A stretch of DNA of 64,000 nucleotides from Shewanella waksmanii ATCC BAA-643 (GTDB taxonomy: Bacteria; Pseudomonadota; Gammaproteobacteria; Enterobacterales; Shewanellaceae), in NCBI RefSeq assembly GCF_000518805.1, contig NZ_JAEH01000007.1, positions 89,946 to 153,945 of the forward strand, written 5' to 3'. Positions 9,680-19,472 of the stretch are shown here, piece by piece. Made by a program: the position numbers and the translations under genes. The notes beneath the pieces are model-generated. The model saw only the letters and a program-made list of their open reading frames with translations. It ran no database searches and had not been told where the DNA came from. The first letter of the stretch is position 1. The number at the start of each line of letters is the position of its first letter.

Positions 9680-10873
9680 TTATAGTACGTCAGCGATGGC
9701 TTTAGCTAAGTAATCAACGTTAGCCTCACCAATCCCTGCGATCGATATGCGACTCGAATCAACCATGTAAACACTATGCTTAGTTTGTATTTCCGCTACC
9801 TGCTGTGGATTAATACCTAAGAATGAAAACATGCCTTTCTGGCTAGCGATGAAGCTAAAGTCTCGCTGTACACCTAGGGCTTTTAGTTGGTCAACTAGCA
9901 TGGCACGATTGCCATTGATGCGATTTCGCATGACAGCTAATTCATCTAACCATTGCTGCTTTAACTCTTGTGAACCCAATATTGTTTCTACTATCGCTGC
10001 CCCGTGCGCTGGCGGCATAGAGTAGATACAGCGAACCACGTATAACAACACAGAAAACGCGATATCCGCTGCTTGACTGTCTTTGCCAATAATAGAACAC
10101 GCACCAATGCGTTCGCGGTATAAGCCAAAGTTCTTAGAGCATGAGCTACACAAAATCATGCTTTCTACTTGAGCTGCAACTGTTCTGACTCCGTGAGCAT
10201 CTTCATCAACCCCGTCACCAAAACCCTGGTAGGCCATATCGATAAGTGGCGTAAAGCCCTTATCGCTCGCAAGAGTTGCAATTTGATCCCATTGCGGATT
10301 CGTTAAGTCCATGCCGCTTGGGTTATGACAACAAGCATGCAGTAATACCACATCATCGCTGCTAACTTGTTCTAGGCAAGCGAGCATCTCATCGAATTTA
10401 AGTGTCTTGTTGTCATGATCATAGTAGGGGTATGTTTTAACTGTAATACCCGCGGCTTCAAATAGACCAGTATGGTTTGCCCAGGTTGGGTCGCTGACCC
10501 AAATGACAGCTTGTGGATTTACTCGGGTTATAAAGTCCGCAGCCACGCGCAGTGCACCGGTTCCACCAGGAGTGGATACCGTTCTCACTCGATTTTGCTC
10601 AATCACTCGATGAGACGCTGAAAAAGCCAATTCAGCAATGAGTTGATTAAAGTCAGCAGAACCGGTGGGCCCAATGTAAACTTTAGTTTCCTCTGTATCG
10701 ATTCGATGTTGTTCCGCTGCTTTTACACAAGCCAAAATTGGCGTATGACCCGCTTCATCTTTATACACACCTACACCCAAATCAATCTTATGAGGGTGAT
10801 TATCGAGGCGATATTGTGTCATTAATCCTAAGATGGGATCGGCTGGCATAGGGGAGAGAGAATCGAACTTCAT
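9680..10873 (-). CDS. Class I aspartate/aromatic amino acid aminotransferase
   Basis: PLP-dependent transaminase of the AspC/TyrB family, 397 residues. DLGVGVYKDEAGHTPIL is the family N-terminus, CCHNPSGMDLT is the substrate-binding Asn region, DMAYQGFGDG carries the Asp/Tyr PLP contacts, and CSKNFGLYRERIG contains the PLP Lys. A second family member lies at 62178-63380; the two share the fold motifs but differ throughout, so they are diverged paralogues. Given the position between serC and aroA, an aromatic-amino-acid role (TyrB-like) is plausible, but no TyrR box (TGTAAA-N6-TTTACA) was seen upstream. The gene is monocistronic and convergent with serC. Confidence 0.9.
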   Translation of the reverse strand: MKFDSLSPMPADPILGLMTQYRLDNHPHKIDLGVGVYKDEAGHTPILACVKAAEQHRIDTEETKVYIGPTGSADFNQLIAELAFSASHRVIEQNRVRTVSTPGGTGALRVAADFITRVNPQAVIWVSDPTWANHTGLFEAAGITVKTYPYYDHDNKTLKFDEMLACLEQVSSDDVVLLHACCHNPSGMDLTNPQWDQIATLASDKGFTPLIDMAYQGFGDGVDEDAHGVRTVAAQVESMILCSSCSKNFGLYRERIGACSIIGKDSQAADIAFSVLLYVVRCIYSMPPAHGAAIVETILGSQELKQQWLDELAVMRNRINGNRAMLVDQLKALGVQRDFSFIASQKGMFSFLGINPQQVAEIQTKHSVYMVDSSRISIAGIGEANVDYLAKAIADVL

Positions 10874-11258
10874 GAAAACTACCTTTAATCTGTTTGAGGG
10901 TTGGCAAAGCCGTTTTTGTTATTAGGGTTAGCATAAACTAATTATCCGCTGAGGGAACACCTACCAGGGTAGATATCTGATCTAATAGATTGGCAATCTA
11001 GAGTTCCAACATTGAACAAATGACAATTTAGCCCTTAGATTTGGCCTTGAAATTCAGTTTTCGGATTAGAGTGAAATAAAAACACACAAAAGCAGGCCTA
11101 TTTTGCAAAAAATGGTTGAATCCTGCGGCTCAATCAGTAATTTAATAACCACGAGGTTCAATGCTTGATTAGTCAGTATTTGAACAGCCCACCATTTTGT
11201 CGTGATGGTAATCTAAAAACTGCGAGCTCGGGTTCGCCATAAATCAAAGAAGTGATCA
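10874..11258. other. Divergent intergenic region, aminotransferase/aroA
   Basis: 385 bases between two divergent genes. No open frame of note, no clear operator and no tRNA or riboswitch structure were recognised. It must hold promoters for both genes, but no convincing -35/-10 pair was found. AAAGAAGTGA just before 11259 is the likely aroA ribosome site. Confidence 0.4.
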
Positions 11259-12539
11259 ATGAAGCAATTACGACTAGAACCAATCAAACACGTTCAGGGC
11301 ACCATTAATATCCCAGGCTCTAAAAGCATTTCAAATCGTGCACTACTACTGGCAACACTCGCCAGTGGCACAACAACACTGACTAATTTATTAGACTCAG
11401 ATGATATTCGCTACATGTTAGCCTCGCTCAAACAACTTGGGGTTAAATTTAGTCTGTCTGAGAATAATACTGTATGTGAGCTTGAAGGGTTAGGGCGACC
11501 ACTCACCACGACAGAAGCGCAAACCTTGTTTTTGGGTAACGCTGGCACCGCTATGCGTCCGTTGTGTGCGGCATTAGCACTGGGAGCGGGAGAGTTTACG
11601 TTAACCGGTGAACCTCGTATGGAAGAGCGCCCCATTGGCGATTTAGTCGATGCACTGAGAACCTTAGGCGCTGATATTACTTATTTAAAAAATGACGGTT
11701 TTCCGCCTTTAACCATTAATGCCACAGGGATTAATGGTGGTGATGTCGATATTGCCGGTGATCTATCCAGCCAATTTCTTACCGCTTTATTGATGGTCAC
11801 ACCGCTAGCTAAAGGCCAAGTTAATATCAATATTACTGGCGAGCTTGTCTCTAAACCTTATATTGATATTACCCTAGCGTTAATGGAACGTTTCGGAGTC
11901 AAGGTCATTAATCAAGATTACAAACGCTTTGAAATACCGGCAAATCAACAGTATCAATCCCCAGGTTCCGTATTAGTAGAAGGTGATGCATCTTCAGCAT
12001 CCTATTTCTTAGCAGCGGGCGCCATTCAAGGTGGCGAAGTTAAAGTCACCGGTGTTGGGCTTAAGAGTATTCAAGGCGATGTTAAATTTGCCGATGTGTT
12101 AGAAAAAATGGGCGCACAGATCACCTGGGGCGATGACTATATTATTGCCAAAAAAGGGGAGTTGAACGCTATCGATTTAGATATGAATCATATTCCAGAT
12201 GCGGCCATGACCATTGCCACGGCGGCTATGTTTGCCAAAGGCACGACGACCATGCGCAATATCTATAACTGGCGTATTAAAGAAACCGATCGACTGGCAG
12301 CGATGGCAACGGAGCTTCGCAAAGTGGGCGCTACCGTCGATGAAGGACATGATTACATCAGCATTACGCCACCGAGTGTGCCGCATACTGCGGCCATTGA
12401 TACCTATAACGATCACCGGATGGCGATGTGTTTTTCAATGATGGCGTTCGCAGATTGTGGCATAACCATTAACGATCCTGATTGCACCTCTAAGACTTTT
12501 CCAGACTATTTCACTCAATTTGCTAGCTTAGCAGAGTAA
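11259..12539 (+). CDS. aroA: 3-phosphoshikimate 1-carboxyvinyltransferase (EPSP synthase)
   Basis: Sixth shikimate-pathway step: phosphoenolpyruvate transfer to shikimate-3-phosphate. [15 protein letters not shown] (about residues 20-34) holds the Lys/Ser that bind shikimate phosphate; [11 protein letters not shown] with Gly-Ala at the glyphosate-contact site marks a class I, glyphosate-sensitive type; [19 protein letters not shown] and DHRMAMCF are the C-domain signatures. The length (426 residues) matches E. coli AroA. A strong hairpin separates it from cmk, so cmk has its own promoter although the order aroA-cmk-rpsA is conserved. Confidence 0.98.
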   Translation: MKQLRLEPIKHVQGTINIPGSKSISNRALLLATLASGTTTLTNLLDSDDIRYMLASLKQLGVKFSLSENNTVCELEGLGRPLTTTEAQTLFLGNAGTAMRPLCAALALGAGEFTLTGEPRMEERPIGDLVDALRTLGADITYLKNDGFPPLTINATGINGGDVDIAGDLSSQFLTALLMVTPLAKGQVNINITGELVSKPYIDITLALMERFGVKVINQDYKRFEIPANQQYQSPGSVLVEGDASSASYFLAAGAIQGGEVKVTGVGLKSIQGDVKFADVLEKMGAQITWGDDYIIAKKGELNAIDLDMNHIPDAAMTIATAAMFAKGTTTMRNIYNWRIKETDRLAAMATELRKVGATVDEGHDYISITPPSVPHTAAIDTYNDHRMAMCFSMMAFADCGITINDPDCTSKTFPDYFTQFASLAE

Positions 12540-12554
12540 AATCCTAGATGTATC

Positions 12555-12592
12555 ACTAGCGCCAGCCAATAGCTGGCGCTAGTTCCTGTTTG
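12555..12592 (+). terminator. aroA terminator
   Basis: ACTAGCGCCAGC and GCTGGCGCTAGT form a perfect 12-bp stem with a 5-base loop. The T-rich tail (TCCTGTTTGTTT) is imperfect. Confidence 0.72.
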
Positions 12593-12652
12593 TTTCCTGA
12601 ATCAATTTGTTTTCAAGAGTAAGTTTTTACCGCTTTATACTGTGAATTGGTA

Positions 12653-12658
12653 TATAAT
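12653..12658 (+). promoter_or_regulatory. Consensus -10 element for the cmk-rpsA promoter
   Basis: A perfect TATAAT about 75 bases ahead of the cmk ATG. The -35 region is weak (TTTACC or TTTATA at non-ideal spacing). It lies inside the artificial upstream extension of the cmk frame, which argues that the extension is not translated. Confidence 0.5.
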
Positions 12659-12730
12659 GCGCGCGCTTATTTTTTCGTAGACTTATTAACGAATCTTTTA
12701 GGGATGATGGATTTTATTTTGGAGAATCAT

Positions 12731-13420
12731 ATGTCACAACGGGCTCCTATTGTCACAATCGACGGCCCTAGCGGTGCTGGGAAAGGTACCATTAGTCAGC
12801 TTTTGGCGGACCGTTTAGGATGGAAGCTTCTTGATAGTGGTGCAATTTATCGAGTATTGGCGCTAGCCGCTTTACACCACAATGTCAGCGTTGAAAATGA
12901 AGAATCTTTAGCCTTACTGGCCGCGCACTTAGACGTGCAATTCATTACCAACAAAGATAATGGCATTAAAGTTGTCCTAGAGGGTGAAGATGTATCGAAA
13001 GCGATACGTAGCCAAGAGTGCTCTAATGCGGCGTCAAAAGTGGCCGCTTTTCCTCGAGTAAGAGAAGCGTTATTACGTCGCCAACGCGCGTTTAACGAAG
13101 CACCTGGCCTGATCGCAGATGGGCGAGATATGGGCACAGTGGTCTTCCCGAATACACCGGCCAAATTATATTTGACAGCTTCTGCTGAAGAAAGGGCGCA
13201 AAGACGCTATAATCAGTTGCAGGACAAGGGCTTCGATGTTAATATCGACCGTCTTTTGACCGAGATTAAAGAGCGAGATGACCGCGATATGAATCGCCCG
13301 GTTGCACCTTTAGTCCCAGCAGAGGATGCATTAGTTATTGATACCACGGGTGTGAGTATCGATGATGTATTGCACCAATGCTTGAGTCACATTGAAGATA
13401 AATTATCAAACCTTGCATAA
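12731..13420 (+). CDS. cmk: Cytidylate kinase
   Basis: Phosphorylates CMP and dCMP. The P-loop is [11 protein letters not shown] near residues 11-21, and [13 protein letters not shown] and the lid Arg residues ([18 protein letters not shown]) are typical of the bacterial type with a CMP-binding insert. The open frame extends upstream to a TTG at 12647, but that passes through a TATAAT box. The ATG at 12731, preceded by TTTTGGAG, gives a 229-residue protein that begins just before the P-loop strand, as in E. coli. It is followed by rpsA, a conserved pair. Confidence 0.95.
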   Translation: MSQRAPIVTIDGPSGAGKGTISQLLADRLGWKLLDSGAIYRVLALAALHHNVSVENEESLALLAAHLDVQFITNKDNGIKVVLEGEDVSKAIRSQECSNAASKVAAFPRVREALLRRQRAFNEAPGLIADGRDMGTVVFPNTPAKLYLTASAEERAQRRYNQLQDKGFDVNIDRLLTEIKERDDRDMNRPVAPLVPAEDALVIDTTGVSIDDVLHQCLSHIEDKLSNLA

Positions 13421-13522
13421 ATGTGTGAGGTTTTTTGCCATTCGCAACAAGGATGATGCGGATAACTATACTGACTCCACGTCTAGGATAGACCGTGGTT
13501 TATTACTTAAAGTAAATTAAAC

Positions 13523-15190
13523 ATGACTGAATCTTTTGCTGATCTATTTGAACAATCCCTTCAACAACTTGAGTTCCGTCCAGGTTCTATCGTTCGCGGC
13601 GTAGTAGTACGCATCGAAAACGGTACTGTACTTGTTGACGCTGGCCTTAAGTCTGAAAGCCCAATCCCAGCTGAACAGTTCAAAAACGCTCAAGGCGTAC
13701 TTGAAATCGCTGTTGGCGACGAAGTTGACGTTGCGCTTGACTCTGTTGAAGATGGTTTCGGTGAGACTCAACTTTCTCGTGAGAAAGCTAAGCGTCACGA
13801 AGCTTGGATCGTTCTAGAAAAAGCTTACGAAGATGCTGAGACTGTAATCGGTATCATCAATGGTAAGGTTAAAGGCGGTTTCACCGTTGAATTAAACGGC
13901 ATCCGTGCATTCCTACCAGGTTCTCTAGTTGACGTTCGCCCAGTTCGCGATACTGCTCACCTAGAAAACAAAGAACTAGAATTCAAGGTTATCAAGCTAG
14001 ACCAGAAGCGTAACAACGTTGTTGTTTCTCGTCGTGCTGTTATCGAATCTGAAAGCAGTGCAGAGCGTGATGCTCTTCTTGAAAACCTACAAGAAGGTCA
14101 ATCAGTTAAAGGTATCGTTAAGAACCTTACTGACTACGGTGCATTCGTAGACCTAGGTGGCGTTGACGGTCTTCTACATATCACTGATATGGCTTGGAAG
14201 CGCGTTAAGCACCCATCAGAAATCGTTAATGTTGGTGACGAAATCAACGTTAAAGTACTTAAGTATGACCGTGAGCGCACTCGTGTATCACTAGGTCTTA
14301 AGCAACTTGGCGAAGATCCATGGTTAGAAATCAGCAAGCGCTACCCAGAAAACACTAAGTTAACTGGTCGCGTAACTAACCTAACTGACTACGGTTGTTT
14401 CGTTGAAATCGAAGAAGGCGTTGAAGGTCTTGTTCACGTTTCTGAAATGGATTGGACTAACAAGAACATCCACCCATCTAAGGTTGTTAACCTAGGTGAC
14501 GAAGTAGAAGTTCTTGTACTAGATATCGACGAAGAACGTCGTCGTATCTCTCTAGGTCTTAAGCAATGTAAAGTTAACCCATGGGATGACTTCGCAGAGC
14601 GCTTCCAAAAAGGCGACAAGGTTTCTGGTAAGATCAAGTCAATCACTGACTTCGGTATCTTCATCGGTCTTGACGGCGGCATCGACGGTCTAGTTCACCT
14701 TTCAGACATTTCTTGGAACGGTACTGGCGAAGAAGCTGTTGCTGAATACAAGAAAGGCGACGAAATCTCTGCAGTAGTACTTTCAGTAGACCCTGAGCGT
14801 GAGCGTATCAGCCTAGGTGTTAAGCAAACTGAAGACGATCCTTTCAATGCATACCTTGCAGATAAGAAGAAAGGTGCTATCGTAAACGGTACTGTTACTG
14901 CAGTTGATGCTAAAGGTGTAACTATTGAGCTAGCAGAAACCGTAGAAGGTTATCTACGTGTTGCTGATATCTCACGTGAGCGCATCGAAGACGCTTCTAC
15001 TGTATACTCAGTAGGTGACGCTGTTGAATCTAAGTTCATGGGCGTTGATCGCAAGAACCGTACTATCAGCCTATCTATCCGTGCGAAAGATGAAGCTGAT
15101 GAGAAGGAAGCGATGGCTAACTTGAACAAGCAAGATGACGTTGCAATGAGCAATGCCATGGCTGAAGCGTTCAAAGCAGCTCGTAAGTAA
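13523..15190 (+). CDS. rpsA: 30S ribosomal protein S1
   Basis: Largest small-subunit ribosomal protein; binds mRNA leaders and unfolds structure near the start site. Six S1 (OB-fold) repeats are visible; repeats 3-5 show the pattern TDYGxFVxL...GLxHxSDxxW and carry the RNA-binding surface. The 555-residue length is that of the full-length gammaproteobacterial protein. Codon use is strongly biased towards a small set, as for highly expressed genes. The 102-base leader after cmk probably contains the autoregulatory structure known for E. coli rpsA; I could not confirm its fold by eye. Confidence 0.99.
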   Translation: MTESFADLFEQSLQQLEFRPGSIVRGVVVRIENGTVLVDAGLKSESPIPAEQFKNAQGVLEIAVGDEVDVALDSVEDGFGETQLSREKAKRHEAWIVLEKAYEDAETVIGIINGKVKGGFTVELNGIRAFLPGSLVDVRPVRDTAHLENKELEFKVIKLDQKRNNVVVSRRAVIESESSAERDALLENLQEGQSVKGIVKNLTDYGAFVDLGGVDGLLHITDMAWKRVKHPSEIVNVGDEINVKVLKYDRERTRVSLGLKQLGEDPWLEISKRYPENTKLTGRVTNLTDYGCFVEIEEGVEGLVHVSEMDWTNKNIHPSKVVNLGDEVEVLVLDIDEERRRISLGLKQCKVNPWDDFAERFQKGDKVSGKIKSITDFGIFIGLDGGIDGLVHLSDISWNGTGEEAVAEYKKGDEISAVVLSVDPERERISLGVKQTEDDPFNAYLADKKKGAIVNGTVTAVDAKGVTIELAETVEGYLRVADISRERIEDASTVYSVGDAVESKFMGVDRKNRTISLSIRAKDEADEKEAMANLNKQDDVAMSNAMAEAFKAARK

Positions 15191-15205
15191 ATCGCCTGAA
15201 GTTCG

Positions 15206-15221
15206 GGGGTGCTTGCACCCC
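15206..15221 (+). repeat. Hairpin between rpsA and ihfB
   Basis: GGGGTGC and GCACCCC abut with two bases between (effectively a four-to-six-base loop). No strong T-run follows, so partial termination or mRNA 3'-end protection is likelier than full termination. Confidence 0.55.
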
Positions 15222-15262
15222 TGTTAGGTGACTGTGTTTGGCTTGATAATAGAGGGTATAGG

Positions 15263-15550
15263 ATGACAAAATCCGAACTGATCGAAAAACTTGCCACTAG
15301 GCAGTCGCAGCTGTCGGCAAAAGAAGTAGAAAGTGCAATTAAAGAGATGTTGGAGCAAATGGCTCAAACATTAGAAGGCGGTGATCGCATTGAGATCCGT
15401 GGCTTTGGTAGCTTTTCTCTTCATTATCGTGCACCGCGTACTGGTCGTAATCCTAAAACTGGCACTTCAGTTGAATTGGATGGCAAGTATGTACCGCACT
15501 TTAAGCCTGGCAAGGAACTGCGCGAACGCGTTGATCTCGTCAACTCGTAA
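15263..15550 (+). CDS. ihfB: Integration host factor beta subunit
   Basis: Half of the IHF heterodimer that bends DNA at specific sites in recombination, replication and transcription. The frame is open from 15209, but the ATG at 15263 ([10 protein letters not shown]), with AGAGGGTATAGG upstream, gives the canonical 95-residue protein. The DNA-contacting arm is complete: [20 protein letters not shown] and the intercalating Pro lie in it. [14 protein letters not shown] is the usual end. Position directly after rpsA is conserved. Confidence 0.97.
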   Translation: MTKSELIEKLATRQSQLSAKEVESAIKEMLEQMAQTLEGGDRIEIRGFGSFSLHYRAPRTGRNPKTGTSVELDGKYVPHFKPGKELRERVDLVNS

Positions 15551-15563
15551 ATGAGTTTGTTTT

Positions 15564-15589
15564 AAAAGCCTCCAACTGGAGGCTTTTTT
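15564..15589 (+). terminator. ihfB terminator
   Basis: AAAAGCCTCC, 4-base loop, GGAGGCTTTTTT. Confidence 0.92.
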
Positions 15590-15672
15590 GTGCCTATCTT
15601 TTAGGTAACGCTGGCTAGTTAGGTGAAATTCTTAGATAATTGGCGTCTATGACCGAGTAAATGGAGAACAAG

Positions 15673-15975
15673 GTGAAGTCTTTTATTGTAACCATATTAG
15701 TCGCGCTGTTTTTTGTATTAGCACTGATATTCGGTGCGCGTAATGAACAAGTGGTAACCATCAGTTACTTTGTCGCTCAAGGCGAGTATCGTCTTCCTGT
15801 CGTGTTAGCCGTGGTTTTTCTCGCTGGATTTTTAGTAAGCTGGCTATTTGCTATCTACCATATTACTCGTATGCGCCTCACGGTTAGGGCGTTAAAAAAA
15901 GAAAATCAATTACTTCAAGGTAAACAACCGCCTGTCGAAACCGCGGTTTCGGTTGCCAAGGACGCTAACGCTTAA
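15673..15975 (+). CDS. lapA: Lipopolysaccharide assembly protein A (YciS)
   Basis: Small inner-membrane protein working with LapB in control of LPS synthesis through LpxC proteolysis. Two membrane helices are visible (about residues 4-20 and 40-62), with the family segment VAQGEYRLPVVLAVVFLAGF. The frame is open from an ATG at 15661, but GGAG at 15663-15666 lies inside that extension and is correctly spaced for the GTG at 15673, which yields MKSFIVTIL and a 100-residue protein close to E. coli LapA. The stop overlaps the lapB start (TAATG). Confidence 0.9.
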   Translation: MKSFIVTILVALFFVLALIFGARNEQVVTISYFVAQGEYRLPVVLAVVFLAGFLVSWLFAIYHITRMRLTVRALKKENQLLQGKQPPVETAVSVAKDANA

Positions 15976-17135
15976 TGTTAGAGATTTTATTTTTGCTTTT
16001 GCCCATCGCAGCTGGCTACGGTTGGTATATGGGGCGGCGTAGCGTTCGCCATAAGCAAAAAACTCAGCGCAAGCAGATGAGCCGTGATTATTTTACTGGC
16101 CTTAACTTTCTGCTTTCTAATGAATCTGACAAAGCAGTTGATCTATTTATTTCGATGTTAGATGTCGATGACGATACCATCGATACCCATCTCTCTTTAG
16201 GCTCACTATTTCGTAAACGCGGAGAAGTCGACCGCTCGATCCGCATTCATCAAAACCTCATTGCCCGCCCAAGTTTAACTACAGAGCAACGCGACATTGC
16301 GATGATGGAGTTAGGTAAAGACTATCTTGCAGCGGGTTTTTATGACCGCGCCGAAGAAATATTTATCAATCTAGTTGAGCAAGACGATCACAGCGAGGAA
16401 GCAGAAGATCAGCTTATCGCTATCTATCAAGTCACAAAAGAGTGGCAAAAAGCACTTGGCATTATTAAAAAGCTTAAGCGTAAGCGCCAGCAGACGCTAA
16501 AACACCTTAGTGCGCATCTTTGCTGTGAATTAGCAGCAGAACAATCCGATAAGTCGGAATCTTTAGCACTGTTTCAACGGGCGTTAAAGTTCGATAATCA
16601 ATGTTGCCGGGCATTAATTGCTGCTGCCCAGTGTTATTTAGATGCCAAAGAGTATGCCAAAGCAAATGAATGTTTGCAGCGGATTATTGATGCAGATATC
16701 GCGTTTTTCCCTGAAGCGCTCAATATTGCCAAACAAACCTTTAAGGCGTTGGGAGATAACCAAGGCTATGAAGACTTGCTGCGTCAAGCGCTATCCCAAG
16801 GGGGCGGGGCAAGTGTGGCTATTACTCTGGCGCAACACATGATTGAGCTAGGTGAAATAAAAGAAGCCGAACAATTGGTGTTAGATGGATTATACCGTCA
16901 CCCAACCATGAAAAGTTTCCAGCATTTGATGAAAATGCATCTGCAACAAGCGGAAGATGGTCAAGCAAAAGAGAGTTTGACCATGTTAGAAAAGCTTGTT
17001 GAACAACAGATTAAGTTCCGCCCAGGTTACCGCTGTATAGAGTGTGGCTTCCCATCCCATCGACTCTATTGGCACTGTCCGTCTTGTAAAAATTGGGGCA
17101 GTATTAAGCGCCTGCGCGGCTTAGATGGTGAGTAA
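15975..17135 (+). CDS. lapB: Lipopolysaccharide assembly protein B (YciM)
   Basis: Membrane-anchored TPR protein that helps FtsH degrade LpxC. There is one N-terminal membrane helix (residues 2-16), then TPR repeats, of which [20 protein letters not shown] is the first. The C-terminal rubredoxin-like knuckle is complete: CIECGF and CPSCKNWG give two CxxC pairs for zinc. The length (386) is typical. It is translationally coupled to lapA and followed by pyrF, as in E. coli. Confidence 0.96.
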   Translation: MLEILFLLLPIAAGYGWYMGRRSVRHKQKTQRKQMSRDYFTGLNFLLSNESDKAVDLFISMLDVDDDTIDTHLSLGSLFRKRGEVDRSIRIHQNLIARPSLTTEQRDIAMMELGKDYLAAGFYDRAEEIFINLVEQDDHSEEAEDQLIAIYQVTKEWQKALGIIKKLKRKRQQTLKHLSAHLCCELAAEQSDKSESLALFQRALKFDNQCCRALIAAAQCYLDAKEYAKANECLQRIIDADIAFFPEALNIAKQTFKALGDNQGYEDLLRQALSQGGGASVAITLAQHMIELGEIKEAEQLVLDGLYRHPTMKSFQHLMKMHLQQAEDGQAKESLTMLEKLVEQQIKFRPGYRCIECGFPSHRLYWHCPSCKNWGSIKRLRGLDGE

Positions 17136-17166
17136 CGATAACAACGCAAAGCAATTGGAGAACATA

Positions 17167-17862
17167 ATGAGTAATAAACCTATCATTGTCGCTTTAGATT
17201 ATGACAACAAAGATACCGCTTTGCAGCTTATCGACCAGCTTGACCCAAGTATGTGTCGATTGAAAATCGGCAAAGAGATGTTTACTTTATTTGGTCCGCA
17301 ATTAGTCAAAGATATTCACAGTCGAGATTTTGATCTGTTTCTTGATCTAAAGTTTCATGATATCCCTAACACCGTCGCTAAAGCGGTAAGCGCAGCGGCC
17401 GAACTTGGCGTATGGATGACCAACGTCCATGCAAGCGGCGGCTTGGCAATGATGGAAGCGGCCAGTAAAGCGCTACAAAGCTATGGCGATGATGCGCCGA
17501 TGCTCATTGCCGTGACTGTGCTGACATCTATGAGCGATCAAGACTTAGCGCTGCTCGGTATTGATGTTAGTGCTGCCGACCACGTTAAGCGATTAGCTGG
17601 GTTAACTCAGCAGGCTGGTTTGGATGGCATCGTCTGCTCAGCGCAAGAGGCTCAAATGCTTAAGCAGCAATTTGGACAAGATTTTAAATTAGTCACGCCA
17701 GGCATTCGACCAGTAGGGGCAGAACAAGGTGACCAACACCGCGTGATGACCCCAGCCAAAGCGCTAAGCGCAGGATCAGATTACTTAGTAATTGGCCGAC
17801 CAATAACCAAAGCAGACAAACCTTTAGAAGCGCTAACCGCTATCTACCAATCGATAAAATAA
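17167..17862 (+). CDS. pyrF: Orotidine 5'-phosphate decarboxylase
   Basis: Last step of UMP synthesis. [12 protein letters not shown] opens the barrel, and the catalytic Asp-Lys-Asp network is in [18 protein letters not shown] (about residues 58-75). [18 protein letters not shown] is the phosphate-binding loop. The open frame reaches back to 17125 inside lapB; the ATG at 17167 with TTGGAG upstream is preferred and gives 231 residues, matching the family. The gene follows lapB with a small gap, a conserved arrangement. Confidence 0.96.
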   Translation: MSNKPIIVALDYDNKDTALQLIDQLDPSMCRLKIGKEMFTLFGPQLVKDIHSRDFDLFLDLKFHDIPNTVAKAVSAAAELGVWMTNVHASGGLAMMEAASKALQSYGDDAPMLIAVTVLTSMSDQDLALLGIDVSAADHVKRLAGLTQQAGLDGIVCSAQEAQMLKQQFGQDFKLVTPGIRPVGAEQGDQHRVMTPAKALSAGSDYLVIGRPITKADKPLEALTAIYQSIK

Positions 17863-17863
17863 G

Positions 17864-17879
17864 TTGACTAATCAGTCAA
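17864..17879. repeat. Short inverted repeat upstream of the SDR gene
   Basis: TTGACT-AATC-AGTCAA, immediately after the pyrF stop and 45 bases before the SDR start. It could be an operator or part of a -35 region; function unknown. Confidence 0.35.
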
Positions 17880-17923
17880 ACCTTTTAGGTTGGACGCTTA
17901 ACTGAAATACGGTCGGAGTAACT

Positions 17924-18727
17924 ATGTTTGATTACCAAGGCAAGAACGTTGTTGTAATTGGTGGTACAAGCGGCATCAATTTACAAATAGCTAAGTCCTT
18001 TGCAGCACAAGGTGCCAATGTGGCGGTAGCAAGTCGTAGCCAAGATAAAGTCGATGCAGCAGTCAGCGCGCTTAACAGTGTTAACCAAAGTGGTGTTCAC
18101 TTAGGAGTGAGTTTCGATGTTCGCGACGTTAATGCGGTAGCCCAAGGTTTTACTACGATTGTTGAACAGTTTAAAAATATCGATGTATTAGTTAGCGGTG
18201 CAGCAGGTAACTTTCCTGCAACTGCGGCGAAGCTCTCTGAAAATGGTTTTAAATCCGTTGTTGATATCGACTTACTGGGCAGTTTCCATGTGATGAAGCA
18301 AGCTCATCAATATCTTACTCGGCCCGGGGTCATTATTCAGATTAGTGCACCGCAAGCGTATATTGCCATGCCAATGCAAAGTCATGTCAGTGCAGCAAAA
18401 GCCGGCGTGGATATGCTGACTAAGAGCTTAGCACTGGAGTGGGGCGCTGAAGGAATTAGAGTTAATTCCATTGTCCCAGGCCCAATTGCCGATACAGAAG
18501 GATTTAATCGCCTAGCACCGAGTGAAGCTTTGCAACAGCGGGTCGCACAGAGTGTACCTTTGCAACGCAATGGCGCTTGCCAAGATATCGCCAACGTAGC
18601 GTTATTTTTGGCATCGCCAATGGCTAGTTATGTCACTGGCACGGTTATTCCAGTGGATGGTGGTTGGTCATTGGGCGGTGCCAGTATGGCAATGGCTGAG
18701 CTAGGCAGGTTGGCACAGCAACAGTAA
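17924..18727 (+). CDS. SDR-family oxidoreductase, 2,4-dienoyl-CoA reductase-like
   Basis: Rossmann-fold short-chain dehydrogenase of 267 residues. The cofactor loop is VVIGGTSGINLQIA (about residues 10-23) with SR after strand 2 suggesting NADP. SGAAGNFPATAAKLS and RVNSIVPGPIADTEGFNRLA closely follow the SDR-type 2,4-dienoyl-CoA reductases. The active-site Lys is Lys159, but the canonical Tyr four residues before it is Val155. Dienoyl-CoA reductases likewise lack that Tyr, and Tyr146 may serve instead. A role in unsaturated fatty acid beta-oxidation is inferred; an acyl-CoA dehydrogenase gene lies 750 bases downstream. CGGAG gives a good ribosome site. Confidence 0.85.
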   Translation: MFDYQGKNVVVIGGTSGINLQIAKSFAAQGANVAVASRSQDKVDAAVSALNSVNQSGVHLGVSFDVRDVNAVAQGFTTIVEQFKNIDVLVSGAAGNFPATAAKLSENGFKSVVDIDLLGSFHVMKQAHQYLTRPGVIIQISAPQAYIAMPMQSHVSAAKAGVDMLTKSLALEWGAEGIRVNSIVPGPIADTEGFNRLAPSEALQQRVAQSVPLQRNGACQDIANVALFLASPMASYVTGTVIPVDGGWSLGGASMAMAELGRLAQQQ

Positions 18728-18762
18728 CCGGTTTTAAAAAGTAAATAATAGCGAGATGTAAA

Positions 18763-19305
18763 ATGGCTAACCCATTTCAAGAACAACTGCTCAAAGCAGG
18801 CCTTGTCAGTAAGCAAAAAGTGCAAAAGGCTAAAACGCAAAAGCGTAGAGACAGAAAAGCAAAAGTTGATGACGGCAGTGACGCATTAAAAGCTGAGATC
18901 GCAGAGAAGAAACGTCTGCAAGCAGAAAAAGATAAAGCGCTTAATACCGAACGTTTTAATCAAGCTAACGAAAAAGGGTTAGTGCGTGGTTTAGTCACTG
19001 AGTTTACTCGCTTAGCAATTAAGCCACCGCAGTCTGCGGAGATAAAGTTTAACTACACGTTAAATAATAAAATTTTTGCGGTTTATGTTGATGATAAATT
19101 GCAGAACCAGTTGCTTAACGGCCAGTTAGGTATTGTTCGTCATGATGATACTAGTTACCTAGTGCCGCATAAGTTAGCAGAAAGGGTTAACTTGTTAGTA
19201 CCAGATTGGTGTGGCTATCTTTGGCAGGCAACCGACAATACGACTCAGGTGGAAGAGGACGACCCTTATGCAGATTATGTTATCCCAGATGACTTAATGT
19301 GGTAA
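18763..19305 (+). CDS. DUF2058 (YaiL-like) protein
   Basis: 180 residues. The start, NPFQEQLLKAGLVSKQKVQK, is the signature of the YaiL/DUF2058 family, described as nucleoprotein or polynucleotide-associated. Residues 20-65 are very Lys/Arg-rich and probably helical (coiled-coil-like), compatible with nucleic-acid binding. The C-terminal half is a small mixed domain ending in an acidic tail (EEDDPYADYVIPDDLMW). Function is not established. It has its own terminator. Confidence 0.85.
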   Translation: MANPFQEQLLKAGLVSKQKVQKAKTQKRRDRKAKVDDGSDALKAEIAEKKRLQAEKDKALNTERFNQANEKGLVRGLVTEFTRLAIKPPQSAEIKFNYTLNNKIFAVYVDDKLQNQLLNGQLGIVRHDDTSYLVPHKLAERVNLLVPDWCGYLWQATDNTTQVEEDDPYADYVIPDDLMW

Positions 19306-19320
19306 TGGTTACCGCCATAT

Positions 19321-19350
19321 AGCCCTAAGCGCAAGCTTGGGGCTTTTTTT
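19321..19350 (+). terminator. Terminator after the DUF2058 gene
   Basis: AGCCCTAAGC, GCAA tetraloop, GCTTGGGGCT (one G-T pair), then eight Ts. Confidence 0.93.
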
Positions 19351-19432
19351 TGCTTAGGCTTTACCGATTAGCATCACAGATTAACGGTGGATAGGTTAAA
19401 AAAAGGTTTGCTTTAACCTTAGAGTACGTTAA

Positions 19433-19452
19433 ATTAAAACAACTGTTTTAAT
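19433..19452. promoter_or_regulatory. PsrA-like palindrome upstream of the acyl-CoA dehydrogenase gene
   Basis: ATTAAAAC-AACT-GTTTTAAT is an 8-bp perfect inverted repeat ending 20 bases before the start codon. Its core, AAAC-N4-GTTT, matches the form of TetR-type PsrA/fatty-acid-degradation operators of Gammaproteobacteria. Regulator identity is inferred; no such gene lies in the window. Confidence 0.42.
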
Positions 19453-19472
19453 CCCATGTTTGAGAGAGTCGA

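Noticed and set aside
12647..12730. Upstream extension of the cmk frame from a TTG
   Set aside because: It crosses a consensus TATAAT box, has no ribosome site, and adds residues not present in the cytidylate kinase family; the ATG at 12731 fits better.
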